A stretch of DNA of 7,686 nt from the NCBI GenBank assembly GCA_031379665.1, contig JANNFI010000124.1:1-7686 (forward strand), written 5' to 3'. Positions within the stretch are counted from its first letter, which is position 1. Each line of letters starts with the position of its first letter. The DNA is from SZUA-254 sp031379665 (GTDB taxonomy: Bacteria; Bacteroidota; Ignavibacteria; UBA10030; SZUA-254). Shown here in pieces: positions 1 through 6,336 of this stretch. Made by a program: the position numbers and the translations under genes. The notes under the pieces were generated by a model. It was not told where the DNA came from, made no database searches, and worked only from the letters and a program-made list of their open reading frames with translations.

Positions 1-137
1 CCGCTCATGAACAGCGGAACTTCGTTGAATTCAATTCTGGATTTGGATTGTGACGGCGAATCGGCGTGAAGAATTACGAGCAGCGAAAAAACGCAGACGG
101 TCAACCGGACCGTGGTCATCAGACGTGTTGGATTCAT
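1..137 (-). CDS. Exported protein of unknown function, N-terminal fragment (cut by left edge)
   Basis: This open frame starts at an ATG (135-137) and runs off the left edge after 45 codons. The translation begins MNPTRLMTTVRLTVCVFSLL and continues with a short hydrophobic stretch ending in LHADS. That is a typical Sec signal peptide: a basic n-region (Arg5, Arg11), a hydrophobic core at about residues 12-24, and a plausible signal peptidase I site after Ala25. No lipobox cysteine is seen in the right place, so a lipoprotein is unlikely. The start is supported by an AGAGGG box eight bases upstream; Met7 is a weaker alternative. The mature part visible (SRIEFNEVPLFMSG) matches no family I recognise. 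The 181-bp gap and candidate promoter before it suggest a unit separate from the gdhA operon, although read-through is possible since no clear terminator follows the preceding gene. Confidence 0.6.
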   Translation of the reverse strand, partial: MNPTRLMTTVRLTVCVFSLLVILHADSPSQSKSRIEFNEVPLFMS

Positions 138-145
138 AAGAACGG

Positions 146-151
146 CCCTCT
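146..151 (-). promoter_or_regulatory. Ribosome binding site of the exported-protein gene
   Basis: AGAGGG on the minus strand lies eight bases before the ATG at 137. It is the main reason for choosing that ATG and for treating this short frame as a real gene start. Confidence 0.5.
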
Positions 152-173
152 GTGATACCCCCGAACAGTGTCC

Positions 174-185
174 AATATGCATATT
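174..185. promoter_or_regulatory. Perfect 12-bp palindrome, candidate operator
   Basis: AATATGCATATT is a perfect 12-bp inverted repeat in the gap upstream of the exported-protein gene. It lies just downstream of the candidate promoter at 199-228, about where a repressor site near the transcription start would sit. An AT-rich palindrome of this size can occur by chance, so operator function is inference. Confidence 0.25.
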
Positions 186-198
186 ATTTTCTTCAACA

Positions 199-228
199 GC
201 CATAGTTTTTTTCGTCTGCGCGAGTCAA
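199..228 (-). promoter_or_regulatory. Candidate sigma-70-type promoter of the exported-protein gene
   Basis: On the minus strand TTGACT (223-228, five of six matches to TTGACA) is followed after 18 bases by TATGGC (199-204, three of six matches to TATAAT). The spacer holds a run of seven A's next to the -10. The -35 is good and the -10 poor. It lies about 60 bases before the ATG at 137. Confidence 0.3.
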
Positions 229-318
229 CACAGACTTTCCCATGCATGCACAAGGTACGGAAGTCAAGAGGCGAGGAGCAACACGCGTGTGATGTGCGTC
301 AACAAATAAAATCGGCCC

Positions 319-3078
319 TCAGGCGGGTGATGCGGAGGGAACGGTGAGGATCGCGAGCGCTTCGTCACGGTCTGCGTTCATCAACACTTTTAGCACCTGT
401 CCTTCGCAGGAGTAGGGGATGTCGATGATGAAAATCGTGTCGGCCAGTCCCGCGTACTTCGGTATGAGCGAGGAGATGAAGTTGTGGCTCTCGCGGAAGA
501 ACGCCTGGTTGAACACCACTCCCTTGTCGTCCGGATAGAGGGGCAGGTACTTGATCGACGATTCCACGAGGTCCTGGAAGAAGTGTGTGCCGAACGATGG
601 TTCGGGGACGTAACCGCCCTGTTTCCTTGCGATTTCGATCAGCATCGCCGTATTATTGATGTCGGAGTATGACACGCTCACCCCAAGCTTGATGTCGCCG
701 CGGCTTCCCCACCGCCCGGGGCCCATCAGGATGAAGCGGCGTTTCGGGAGGAGCTGGTTCAGCGCGCTCACCGCCTGCCCCACGGCCAGGAGGGCTTCGC
801 GATCCCCGAGCGCCGAATACCGTTCCGGGTCGACGTACACGACGTGTGTGATATCGTTGACCACGCCATTGGTGACGTGACGTGACGCCGAGAAAATGAT
901 TTTCTCCGGCGCAACATCGCGGGGTATTTCGGCGGGGTGCGCCGCCCGCCCGTGCGCTTGCGCCCTGCACTGGACGAGGTAGAGGTCGGTGCCGTCGTGC
1001 GCGAACTCGACGTCGACCGGCGTCCCCATCTCTGCCTGCAGGGTTTTCATGATTGCGCGCAGGTTGGCCACGAAGGGTGTGTTCTGGAGGAGACCGTCGA
1101 AGGTGACGATGAGCGTATCCTTTTCGAAGTCGAACCCCATCGCGCCGGGGAGCTCGATCCGGTCGTTCCTCACCAGGGAGACTATCCCGTTCAGGAGCGG
1201 GTATTCGTCCCCGGAGAGCCTGAGCAGCTCCCGGATGTCGACGGTCTCGAAGGTGTTCGTGCGCAAATTGATGACGTCCGCCTTGTGGGGCGAATAGTAG
1301 ATCTTCTCGTCGAGGGTGACGTTGGCCCGGAGGTTCGGCTGACCGGGGCTCAGGAGAATCGGGTAGTCGTCGCTGAGGCGGTCGACCGCGCGCGTCCCGA
1401 GGCCGGTCACCATCCTGAGCAAACCGTCCTCCCGGCGAAGCCGGCGCGACCACCGGTACTCGTTCTGGCTGAAGGCGACCCCGGCGATGGCCGGAAAATA
1501 ATAATCCCCGACCTTCCTGCCCACCACCTCCTGGATCATAATCCCCATCTCCTCGTGGAAATCGATCATCCCGTGTTCGATCCGGTACTCGATCGGGTCG
1601 GGGCTGAACGTCGAGGCGTAGACCTCTGCGATGGCGTCCACCAGGGCCCGGAGCCGCTCGCGCTTCGGCCCCTGGTTGGCGATGAACAGGCTCTTGTACT
1701 TTCCCGCGAAGGAGGTACCGAACCGGTCTTCCAGGAGGCTCGAGCTGCGCACGATGAGCGGGCTTTCGCCGAAGTCGTCGAGCGCCGCGGAGAGCCCGCT
1801 GACGATCTCGGGGGGCATTGTGGAATTCTTGAACAGGTGCACGACGTACGGATACTCCTGCCTCACCCGGGAGATGTTCTCGTATTTCTGCTCGACGATT
1901 TCCTCCAGGTCGTTGTGCTGAATGAAGCGCAGGATGCCGTCGGAGGTGAGATACCAGGTTTTGGGAGTTTTAATTACCGGCAGGTCGGTTTTCGACAGGC
2001 GGGTCTTCTTCAGGATTTCCGAGGCCAGGAGGAGGCCGGAGCTCTTCCCCCCGAGTTTTCCGTGACTCTCCGTCGGATGGATGACCCTGCGCAGGAGGCC
2101 GTGGAAATCGGAGATGTCGAGGAACCTGAGGGCCACGCTGATGAAATGGGTATCCTCGGTGAGGAGCCGCCGGATCAGCGATACGCGGTAGCCGCGCTCC
2201 CTGGGTGTGAGGGAATCCTGGACTCCGCTGGTGAGGCCCAGGTACCTGTCGACGGCCTTGCCGAGCGTTTCGAGCGATGCGCCGGGGTCTTCGAGGATCT
2301 TCACCAGGAAGCTCGACCGGTCCTCTGTGATCCACTTCCGGATGTTTTGCAGGATGTCATCGTGGCTCAGGTATTTCGCCGCCATCCGGAATATTTCGTC
2401 GGTCACTTCGGGCGCGATGGTCTCCGGCATGACCCTCAGGGGCCGGTTCGCGTCGGCGGAGGAGGACTCCTGCTCGCCGGCGAAAGCCCGGTGGTACCGG
2501 GTGAGGAGTTCGCTCGCCTCTTCGTTCCCCGCCGAGGAAAGGAGGTTGAGCATCTTCCGCGACATTCGCGCATAAAGCCTCGCTTCGGTCTTCTCGAGGA
2601 GGTCGAGGATTACCCTCCATTGCGGCTCGCCGCCGGGACCCGGCTGCTGGTTCTCAAAAAGGTCCTTCAGCCTCTCGAAGACGATCCGCCGGCCGAGACG
2701 GTCGGCGATCGCTTCGATGAGCCGCCGTTCCTCCTTCAGGAACGGTCCCTCGTCGGCCGCGGGCCGTTCATCCATATAATAGACGCTGACCACGCCGACG
2801 ACCGTTTCGTGGGATACGACGTCGGCGTGAAGGGCCCACGGCGTTTCCATGAATTCGTCCTTCCGGTAGACCTCGCCGGCGTAGCCCACGCTCGCCCGGC
2901 AGATTTCGGGGTATTGCCATCCCATCGGAATGGCCGCGACGATCCCCCTGATGATCTCCGGAAGCGAGAGCCCGGACCTGTTGAAGAGCTCCTCCACCGT
3001 GTAGAGACAGCTCAACTCCTTCGCCCGTTCACGGAGCGAAACAAGGAGGTCGTCACCGGCCTGCGGTTTATCACCCAT
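319..3078 (-). CDS. Sensor domain fused to a PEP synthase/PPDK-type ATP-grasp protein lacking the phosphohistidine and PEP domains
   Basis: This is a complete 919-residue cytoplasmic protein. Residues about 14-140 (LRERAKELSCLY... then WQYPEI, DEGPFLKEERRLIEAIADRLG) form a GAF-like sensor domain of the kind usually placed before histidine kinases. Residues about 150-335 are helical and of unknown role. Residues about 340-710 are the PPDK_N ATP-grasp fold: GGK (Lys345), VRSSSLLED (Arg444), IQEVVG (515-520), GLGT (559-562), DVEF (Asp689, Glu691) and QCR (Gln703, Arg705). These match the known ATP ligands of pyruvate phosphate dikinase. No GGxTSH phosphohistidine motif and no TIM barrel follow. 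Residues about 745-919 form a module also found in the neighbouring paralogue (GPGRWGS 786-792, SFGTHFF 828-834). The start is the ATG right after the previous TAG, with AGGAGA six bases upstream. Family-based naming would be PEP/pyruvate-binding domain protein. The reaction is unknown; a true PEP synthase is unlikely. Confidence 0.9.
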   Translation of the reverse strand: MGDKPQAGDDLLVSLRERAKELSCLYTVEELFNRSGLSLPEIIRGIVAAIPMGWQYPEICRASVGYAGEVYRKDEFMETPWALHADVVSHETVVGVVSVYYMDERPAADEGPFLKEERRLIEAIADRLGRRIVFERLKDLFENQQPGPGGEPQWRVILDLLEKTEARLYARMSRKMLNLLSSAGNEEASELLTRYHRAFAGEQESSSADANRPLRVMPETIAPEVTDEIFRMAAKYLSHDDILQNIRKWITEDRSSFLVKILEDPGASLETLGKAVDRYLGLTSGVQDSLTPRERGYRVSLIRRLLTEDTHFISVALRFLDISDFHGLLRRVIHPTESHGKLGGKSSGLLLASEILKKTRLSKTDLPVIKTPKTWYLTSDGILRFIQHNDLEEIVEQKYENISRVRQEYPYVVHLFKNSTMPPEIVSGLSAALDDFGESPLIVRSSSLLEDRFGTSFAGKYKSLFIANQGPKRERLRALVDAIAEVYASTFSPDPIEYRIEHGMIDFHEEMGIMIQEVVGRKVGDYYFPAIAGVAFSQNEYRWSRRLRREDGLLRMVTGLGTRAVDRLSDDYPILLSPGQPNLRANVTLDEKIYYSPHKADVINLRTNTFETVDIRELLRLSGDEYPLLNGIVSLVRNDRIELPGAMGFDFEKDTLIVTFDGLLQNTPFVANLRAIMKTLQAEMGTPVDVEFAHDGTDLYLVQCRAQAHGRAAHPAEIPRDVAPEKIIFSASRHVTNGVVNDITHVVYVDPERYSALGDREALLAVGQAVSALNQLLPKRRFILMGPGRWGSRGDIKLGVSVSYSDINNTAMLIEIARKQGGYVPEPSFGTHFFQDLVESSIKYLPLYPDDKGVVFNQAFFRESHNFISSLIPKYAGLADTIFIIDIPYSCEGQVLKVLMNADRDEALAILTVPSASPA

Positions 3079-4842
3079 CTACGGTCTCCTGATCACTCCC
3101 CGTTTTGTCCGGCCGTCGACCTTCACCCTCAGGGGTGATGCGAACTTGACGTGCCTAACCCATTCGGTCTGCGCGACGGTCTCCTGCCGTTCCAGCCATC
3201 CCCAGTCGATCGGGGCAGGGCCGGATGCGGACACCGAGAAGTACATCACCCTGAAACTAATCAGGTTATGGAAGAAATGCGAACCCTGGCTCGGGTCCAC
3301 GGGCCTGTGCGTGTGGCCGGCCTCGATGATGACCTTTGCGCCGCTCACCTGATCCCAGGATACCGGGATGCCGAGCCACGGATCGGAGCTCCCCCACCGA
3401 CCGAATCCGATGAGAAGGTAAGGCCGTTGTTCAGAGACGAGTTTCTCGTTGATACGTCCGAGGTCCGCGGCGATCGCAGGCGACTGTGCGAGATCGAACC
3501 GGTCCGGACGGACGTAGACGACGTCGGTCAGCGTCGTGTCCGTGCCGTTGCCGAGTGCGCTGTCGCTGGCGGCGAGAATTCCTCCGCCATTCTCCGCCCG
3601 GCCGCCGCTCTCCGCTCCCCCGGCGGCGAGATCACGGTTGTCGATCTCCACCACGTCTTCCGAGACGACCATCGGCCGGACCTGGAGGAAGCCGAATCGG
3701 GCCGGTCGGACGGTCATCGCGAATTCGATCTCCACCGGCGCTCCCGCGGATTTCTCGCACGCTCCGAGAAGGCGGCCGGCCACATCGTTGAGTGGAAGCT
3801 CTTTTTCCACGAGCAGACCGGAAAAGTTCAGGACCCTCGGGCCCGCCGACGACGTACCGGATCGGAGCCGTTCCGACCCGGCGTCGAAAGTTGAGGCGAG
3901 CAGGCCGATCCGATCGTCCGCCTCCGCGTCGGCGACGGAAAACCTGCCCAGGTACTCCGCCTCGTTGACCGGATCATACGGAGGGTCCTTCCCCATATTG
4001 ACCGCCCAGAATTCCGATTGCGACCTGTCGATGAGTTCTTCGACCGAGCCCACCGGCGGCGAGGACGCGGGGCGAGAAGGGGAATAGAGCCAACACAGCC
4101 CGCCGTCAACGATGGTCTTCCCCAACCCGAGCGCGAGGCTCACCACGCCGTCGCGGGGCTCGGCGCCACCCGTCGCGTAGTAGTTGTACGATCGGGCCAC
4201 GCCTGAGACGTCGGGATAGTGGCGGTCGCCGCTTCGCGCACCGACCACCTCCTGGAGCATCACCGCCATTTTCTCGTCGGTCACGTTCCGGCCGACCTTT
4301 CTGATATAATTCTTCGCCGACCGGAAATAAACGCTCGCGTAGACGAGTTTGATCGCCTCCATCAGTTTCGTGAACCTGGCGTCGGGGCTCGCCTGGTGGT
4401 TCGGGATCATCTTCGTCGCGTATACCCCGGCGAACGGTTCGAGGAGGGCGTCCTCCAGGAGGCTCGATGAGCGGACCGCCAGCGGCGAGCGCACCTCGTC
4501 GACGATCGCGCGGAGGTCCCCCAGGATCTCCGCCGGGAGGTTCGCGCGGAGGAACCCCCGGGCGATTTCGCCATCGGATGCGTCGGAGAGGGCAAGCTCG
4601 GTGAGGCCGTTGAGCGCGATGAAATCATCGAAGACGCCGGTGCGGATGACGGTAAAAGTGGGGATGCTGACCGGGAGCGCCGCGTCGAGGGCCGGGTCGA
4701 ACCCTGCCCCCCCACCGAGCATCGCGCTGATGTTGATGAGACCCCCCGCCTTGCCGCCGGGCGATCCCCCACCGATCCACGTCCAGGGACGCCCGGAAGT
4801 GAAGAACCGCCGTTCGAATTTTCCCTCGTCCGTCAGACCCAT
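3079..4842 (-). CDS. PEP synthase/PPDK-type ATP-grasp protein lacking the phosphohistidine and PEP domains (short paralogue)
   Basis: This gene codes for 587 residues from the ATG at 4842. A GTG at 4857 would add five residues; neither start has a strong ribosome site, which fits coupling to gdhA, overlapped by 10 bases (25 with the GTG). Its PPDK_N fold starts near the N-terminus: GGKAGG (Lys31), VRSSSLLED (Arg124), LQEVVG (196-201), GLGK (239-242), EIEF (Glu371, Glu373) and LQVRP (Gln387, Arg389). These correspond to the ATP-binding residues of pyruvate phosphate dikinase. A Gly/Ala/Ser-rich linker (about 405-435) stands where a swivelling histidine domain would begin. The C-terminal part has GFGRWGSS (479-486) and SQGSHFFHNL (518-527), shared with the downstream 919-residue protein. 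It has no sensor domain, phosphohistidine motif or TIM barrel. The two proteins are clear diverged paralogues and may work together. ATP binding is likely; substrate and product are unknown. Confidence 0.88.
   Translation of the reverse strand: MGLTDEGKFERRFFTSGRPWTWIGGGSPGGKAGGLINISAMLGGGAGFDPALDAALPVSIPTFTVIRTGVFDDFIALNGLTELALSDASDGEIARGFLRANLPAEILGDLRAIVDEVRSPLAVRSSSLLEDALLEPFAGVYATKMIPNHQASPDARFTKLMEAIKLVYASVYFRSAKNYIRKVGRNVTDEKMAVMLQEVVGARSGDRHYPDVSGVARSYNYYATGGAEPRDGVVSLALGLGKTIVDGGLCWLYSPSRPASSPPVGSVEELIDRSQSEFWAVNMGKDPPYDPVNEAEYLGRFSVADAEADDRIGLLASTFDAGSERLRSGTSSAGPRVLNFSGLLVEKELPLNDVAGRLLGACEKSAGAPVEIEFAMTVRPARFGFLQVRPMVVSEDVVEIDNRDLAAGGAESGGRAENGGGILAASDSALGNGTDTTLTDVVYVRPDRFDLAQSPAIAADLGRINEKLVSEQRPYLLIGFGRWGSSDPWLGIPVSWDQVSGAKVIIEAGHTHRPVDPSQGSHFFHNLISFRVMYFSVSASGPAPIDWGWLERQETVAQTEWVRHVKFASPLRVKVDGRTKRGVIRRP
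3085..3090 (-). promoter_or_regulatory. Ribosome binding site of the 919-residue ATP-grasp gene
   Basis: AGGAGA lies six bases before the ATG at 3078, inside the last codons of the upstream gene. The junction reads TAGATG with no spacer, which suggests coupled translation of the two paralogues. Confidence 0.7.
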
Positions 4843-6119
4843 CCGCGGTCCACGCACGCCTGCGCGACGCGTCCGACCGAAATGACGTAGGCCGCGTTTC
4901 GCATCGATATCCTCCGCTTCCTCGAGACGTTCACGACGTCGAGGTATGCCGATGTCATCTTCGTGTCGAGCTTCGAGAGCACCTCGTCCTTCCCCCAGTA
5001 GTAGTTCATGTTGCTCTGGACCTGCTCGAAGTAGCTACAGGTGACGCCGCCTGCGTTGGCCAGGAAATCGGGAATGACGAAGACACCGCGGTCGTTGAGT
5101 ATCGCGTCCGCCTCGGGGGTGGTGGGGCCGTTGGCCCCTTCGGCGATGATCTTCACGCGTTTCGAGATCTTCGGGGCGGTCTCGCCGGTGACCTGGTTCT
5201 CGAGCGCGGCCGGGATCAGGATGTCCACGTCCCGGCAGATCCACTCGTCCCCGGGGAGAATTTCATAGCCGATGTCCCGGGCCTTCGCCTTGTCGATGCC
5301 GCCGAAGTGGTCGGTGATCGCGGTGAGGGCTTCCAGGTTCACGCCGTCGCGCTTGAAGAACGAATACGACGCCTTGTCCTTCTGGTCCCAGCTGGAAACG
5401 CAGACGACCTTCCCGCCCAGTCTCTGGTAGAGTTCGATCGCGTACTTCGCGACGTTGCCGAAGCCCTGGACCGACGCTTCGGTGTTCGCGGGATTCAGTT
5501 CCATCTCCTTCATCGCCTCGCGCAGGGTAAAAACGACGCCGTACCCGGTCGCCTCGGTGCGCCCCTGCGACCCTCCGATGCTGACGGGCTTTCCGGTGAT
5601 GAACCCGGGGAATTTTCCGCCGTGGATGATTTCGTATTCGTCGAGCATCCAGATCATGCTCTGGGGGTTCGTCATCACGTCGGGCGCGGGGATGTCGATG
5701 TTTGGGCCGACGAGCCTGGCGATCTGCCGCACCCATCCCCTGCAGATCTGCTCGAGCTCCCTCTGGCTCAGGTTGTGCGGGTCGCAGATCACACCGCCCT
5801 TGCTCCCCCCGAGGGGGATGTCCACCACGGCGCATTTCCAGGTCATCCACATCGAGAGCGCGCGAACGGTGTCGATGGTTTCCATCGGGTGGAAGCGGAT
5901 GCCGCCCTTCCCCGGACCTCGGGCGTCGTTGTGTTGCACCCTGAATCCCCTGAAGATGTGCACCGATCCGTCGTCCATCCTCACCGGGATGCTGAATGTG
6001 AACTCGCGCATCGGGGAACGCAAAAGGTCGCGCGTCGCCTGGTTCAGTCCCAGCAGGTCGGCGACGTTATCGAATTGTTTCCTTGCCATCTCGAACGGGT
6101 TGAACGCTTTCGTCGTCAT
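4833..6119 (-). CDS. gdhA: Glutamate dehydrogenase (Glu/Leu/Phe/Val dehydrogenase family)
   Basis: This complete 428-residue cytoplasmic enzyme interconverts glutamate with 2-oxoglutarate and ammonium using NAD(P). The length is normal for the hexameric class. The N-terminal substrate domain carries KGGIRFHP (71-78), the catalytic lysine motif PLGGSKGG (Lys107) and PAPDV (catalytic Asp147). The Rossmann domain carries QGFGNVA (218-224), EGANGPTTPEA (327-337) and the segment around ANAGGV (354-359). The strand after the glycine-rich loop (VVCVSSWD) does not settle NAD versus NADP. Family members also include leucine and phenylalanine dehydrogenases, but the length and the EGANGPTTPEA and KGGIRFHP motifs favour glutamate. 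The start has AAGGA eight bases upstream. It is the first gene of a three-gene unit with two ATP-grasp proteins, and follows a RocB-type gene, which suggests a catabolic role. Confidence 0.95.
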   Translation of the reverse strand: MTTKAFNPFEMARKQFDNVADLLGLNQATRDLLRSPMREFTFSIPVRMDDGSVHIFRGFRVQHNDARGPGKGGIRFHPMETIDTVRALSMWMTWKCAVVDIPLGGSKGGVICDPHNLSQRELEQICRGWVRQIARLVGPNIDIPAPDVMTNPQSMIWMLDEYEIIHGGKFPGFITGKPVSIGGSQGRTEATGYGVVFTLREAMKEMELNPANTEASVQGFGNVAKYAIELYQRLGGKVVCVSSWDQKDKASYSFFKRDGVNLEALTAITDHFGGIDKAKARDIGYEILPGDEWICRDVDILIPAALENQVTGETAPKISKRVKIIAEGANGPTTPEADAILNDRGVFVIPDFLANAGGVTCSYFEQVQSNMNYYWGKDEVLSKLDTKMTSAYLDVVNVSRKRRISMRNAAYVISVGRVAQACVDRGWV

Positions 6120-6127
6120 ACTGTCAT

Positions 6128-6132
6128 TCCTT
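6128..6132 (-). promoter_or_regulatory. Ribosome binding site of gdhA
   Basis: AAGGA on the minus strand lies eight bases before the ATG at 6119 and supports that start. An ATG nearer to it (6127) is out of frame and ends after three codons. Confidence 0.55.
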
Positions 6133-6181
6133 GAGCTGATTCATTTTCGGTCGATGATTTGCGCCCACACCCTCTATGACA

Positions 6182-6192
6182 ATCATAATATA
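6182..6192 (-). promoter_or_regulatory. AT-rich -10-like element upstream of gdhA
   Basis: On the minus strand TATATTATGAT contains TATGAT (6182-6187, five of six matches to TATAAT), about 60-70 bases before the gdhA start. I find no convincing TTGACA at the right distance, so this is a weak candidate, possibly dependent on an activator. Confidence 0.25.
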
Positions 6193-6272
6193 TGCCAGAG
6201 AAACAGGGATATTCCATCGAAATAGAGTGATTACCGGGTGGGAATGGAGATATGTCTGATCCGTTTCGGAAT

Positions 6273-6290
6273 ATTATCTCACATTTGAGA
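6273..6290 (-). promoter_or_regulatory. Hyphenated palindrome over an extended -10-like element, candidate gdhA control site
   Basis: TCTCA-CATT-TGAGA (6277-6290) is an exact inverted repeat with five-base arms. On the minus strand its end overlaps TGAGATAAT (6273-6281), which fits an extended -10 (TGn plus GATAAT, five of six). A regulator bound here would block or shift this promoter. No T-run follows the stem, so a terminator is less likely. Function is inferred from position only. Confidence 0.3.
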
Positions 6291-6332
6291 AAAGCATCCC
6301 GAATGCCACCCCCCGGTCCCTTGTCCCCGGGG
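6290..6332 (-). terminator. Possible weak terminator after the RocB-type gene
   Basis: Two stems follow the stop at 6337. The first is CCCCGG/CCGGGG (6327-6332 with 6311-6316) and has no T-run after it. The second is GCAT/ATGC (6294-6306, five-base loop) followed by TTTT (6290-6293). The second has the right layout but only four base pairs, so efficiency is doubtful and some read-through into gdhA is possible. Confidence 0.3.
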
Positions 6333-6336
6333 AAAA

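Larger units (their letters stand above)
138..318. other. Intergenic region between the sensor/ATP-grasp gene and the exported-protein gene
   Basis: This 181-bp gap is clearly less GC-rich than the coding parts. Besides the promoter and 12-bp palindrome listed separately, it holds a perfect 10-bp palindrome ACACGCGTGT (281-290) and three minus-strand TTGAC boxes (224-228, 263-267, 298-302). I see no strong hairpin with a T-run directly after the stop at 319, so the upstream unit has no obvious intrinsic terminator. Confidence 0.5.

Noticed and set aside
112..309. A 65-codon plus-strand frame in the left intergenic region
   Set aside because: It has no convincing ribosome site or domain and runs opposite the supported exported-protein start and the candidate promoter.
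305..330. Intrinsic terminator directly after the 919-residue gene
   Set aside because: The GCC/GGC pairing around the stop gives only about three base pairs, and the following TTTTATTT is not preceded by a stable stem.
937..3138. A 733-codon plus-strand open frame opposite the 919-residue gene
   Set aside because: It is antisense to a protein with clear domains and conserved motifs. Its translation is rich in Pro, Arg, Asp, Glu and Val without recognisable motifs, as expected for a shadow frame in GC-rich DNA.
319..4842. Calling the two ATP-grasp genes ppsA or ppdK
   Set aside because: Both lack the phosphohistidine motif and the PEP/pyruvate TIM barrel and are too short or differently built, so a gene symbol would imply an activity the sequence does not support.
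6180..6200. Sigma-54 promoter starting at TGGCAT before gdhA
   Set aside because: The -24 part (TGGCA) is present, but the -12 position reads ATGAT instead of TTGC[AT], so the required GC is missing.
5307..6225. Long plus-strand frames opposite gdhA
   Set aside because: They are complementary to a well-conserved glutamate dehydrogenase, have no recognisable domains, and their starts lack convincing ribosome sites.
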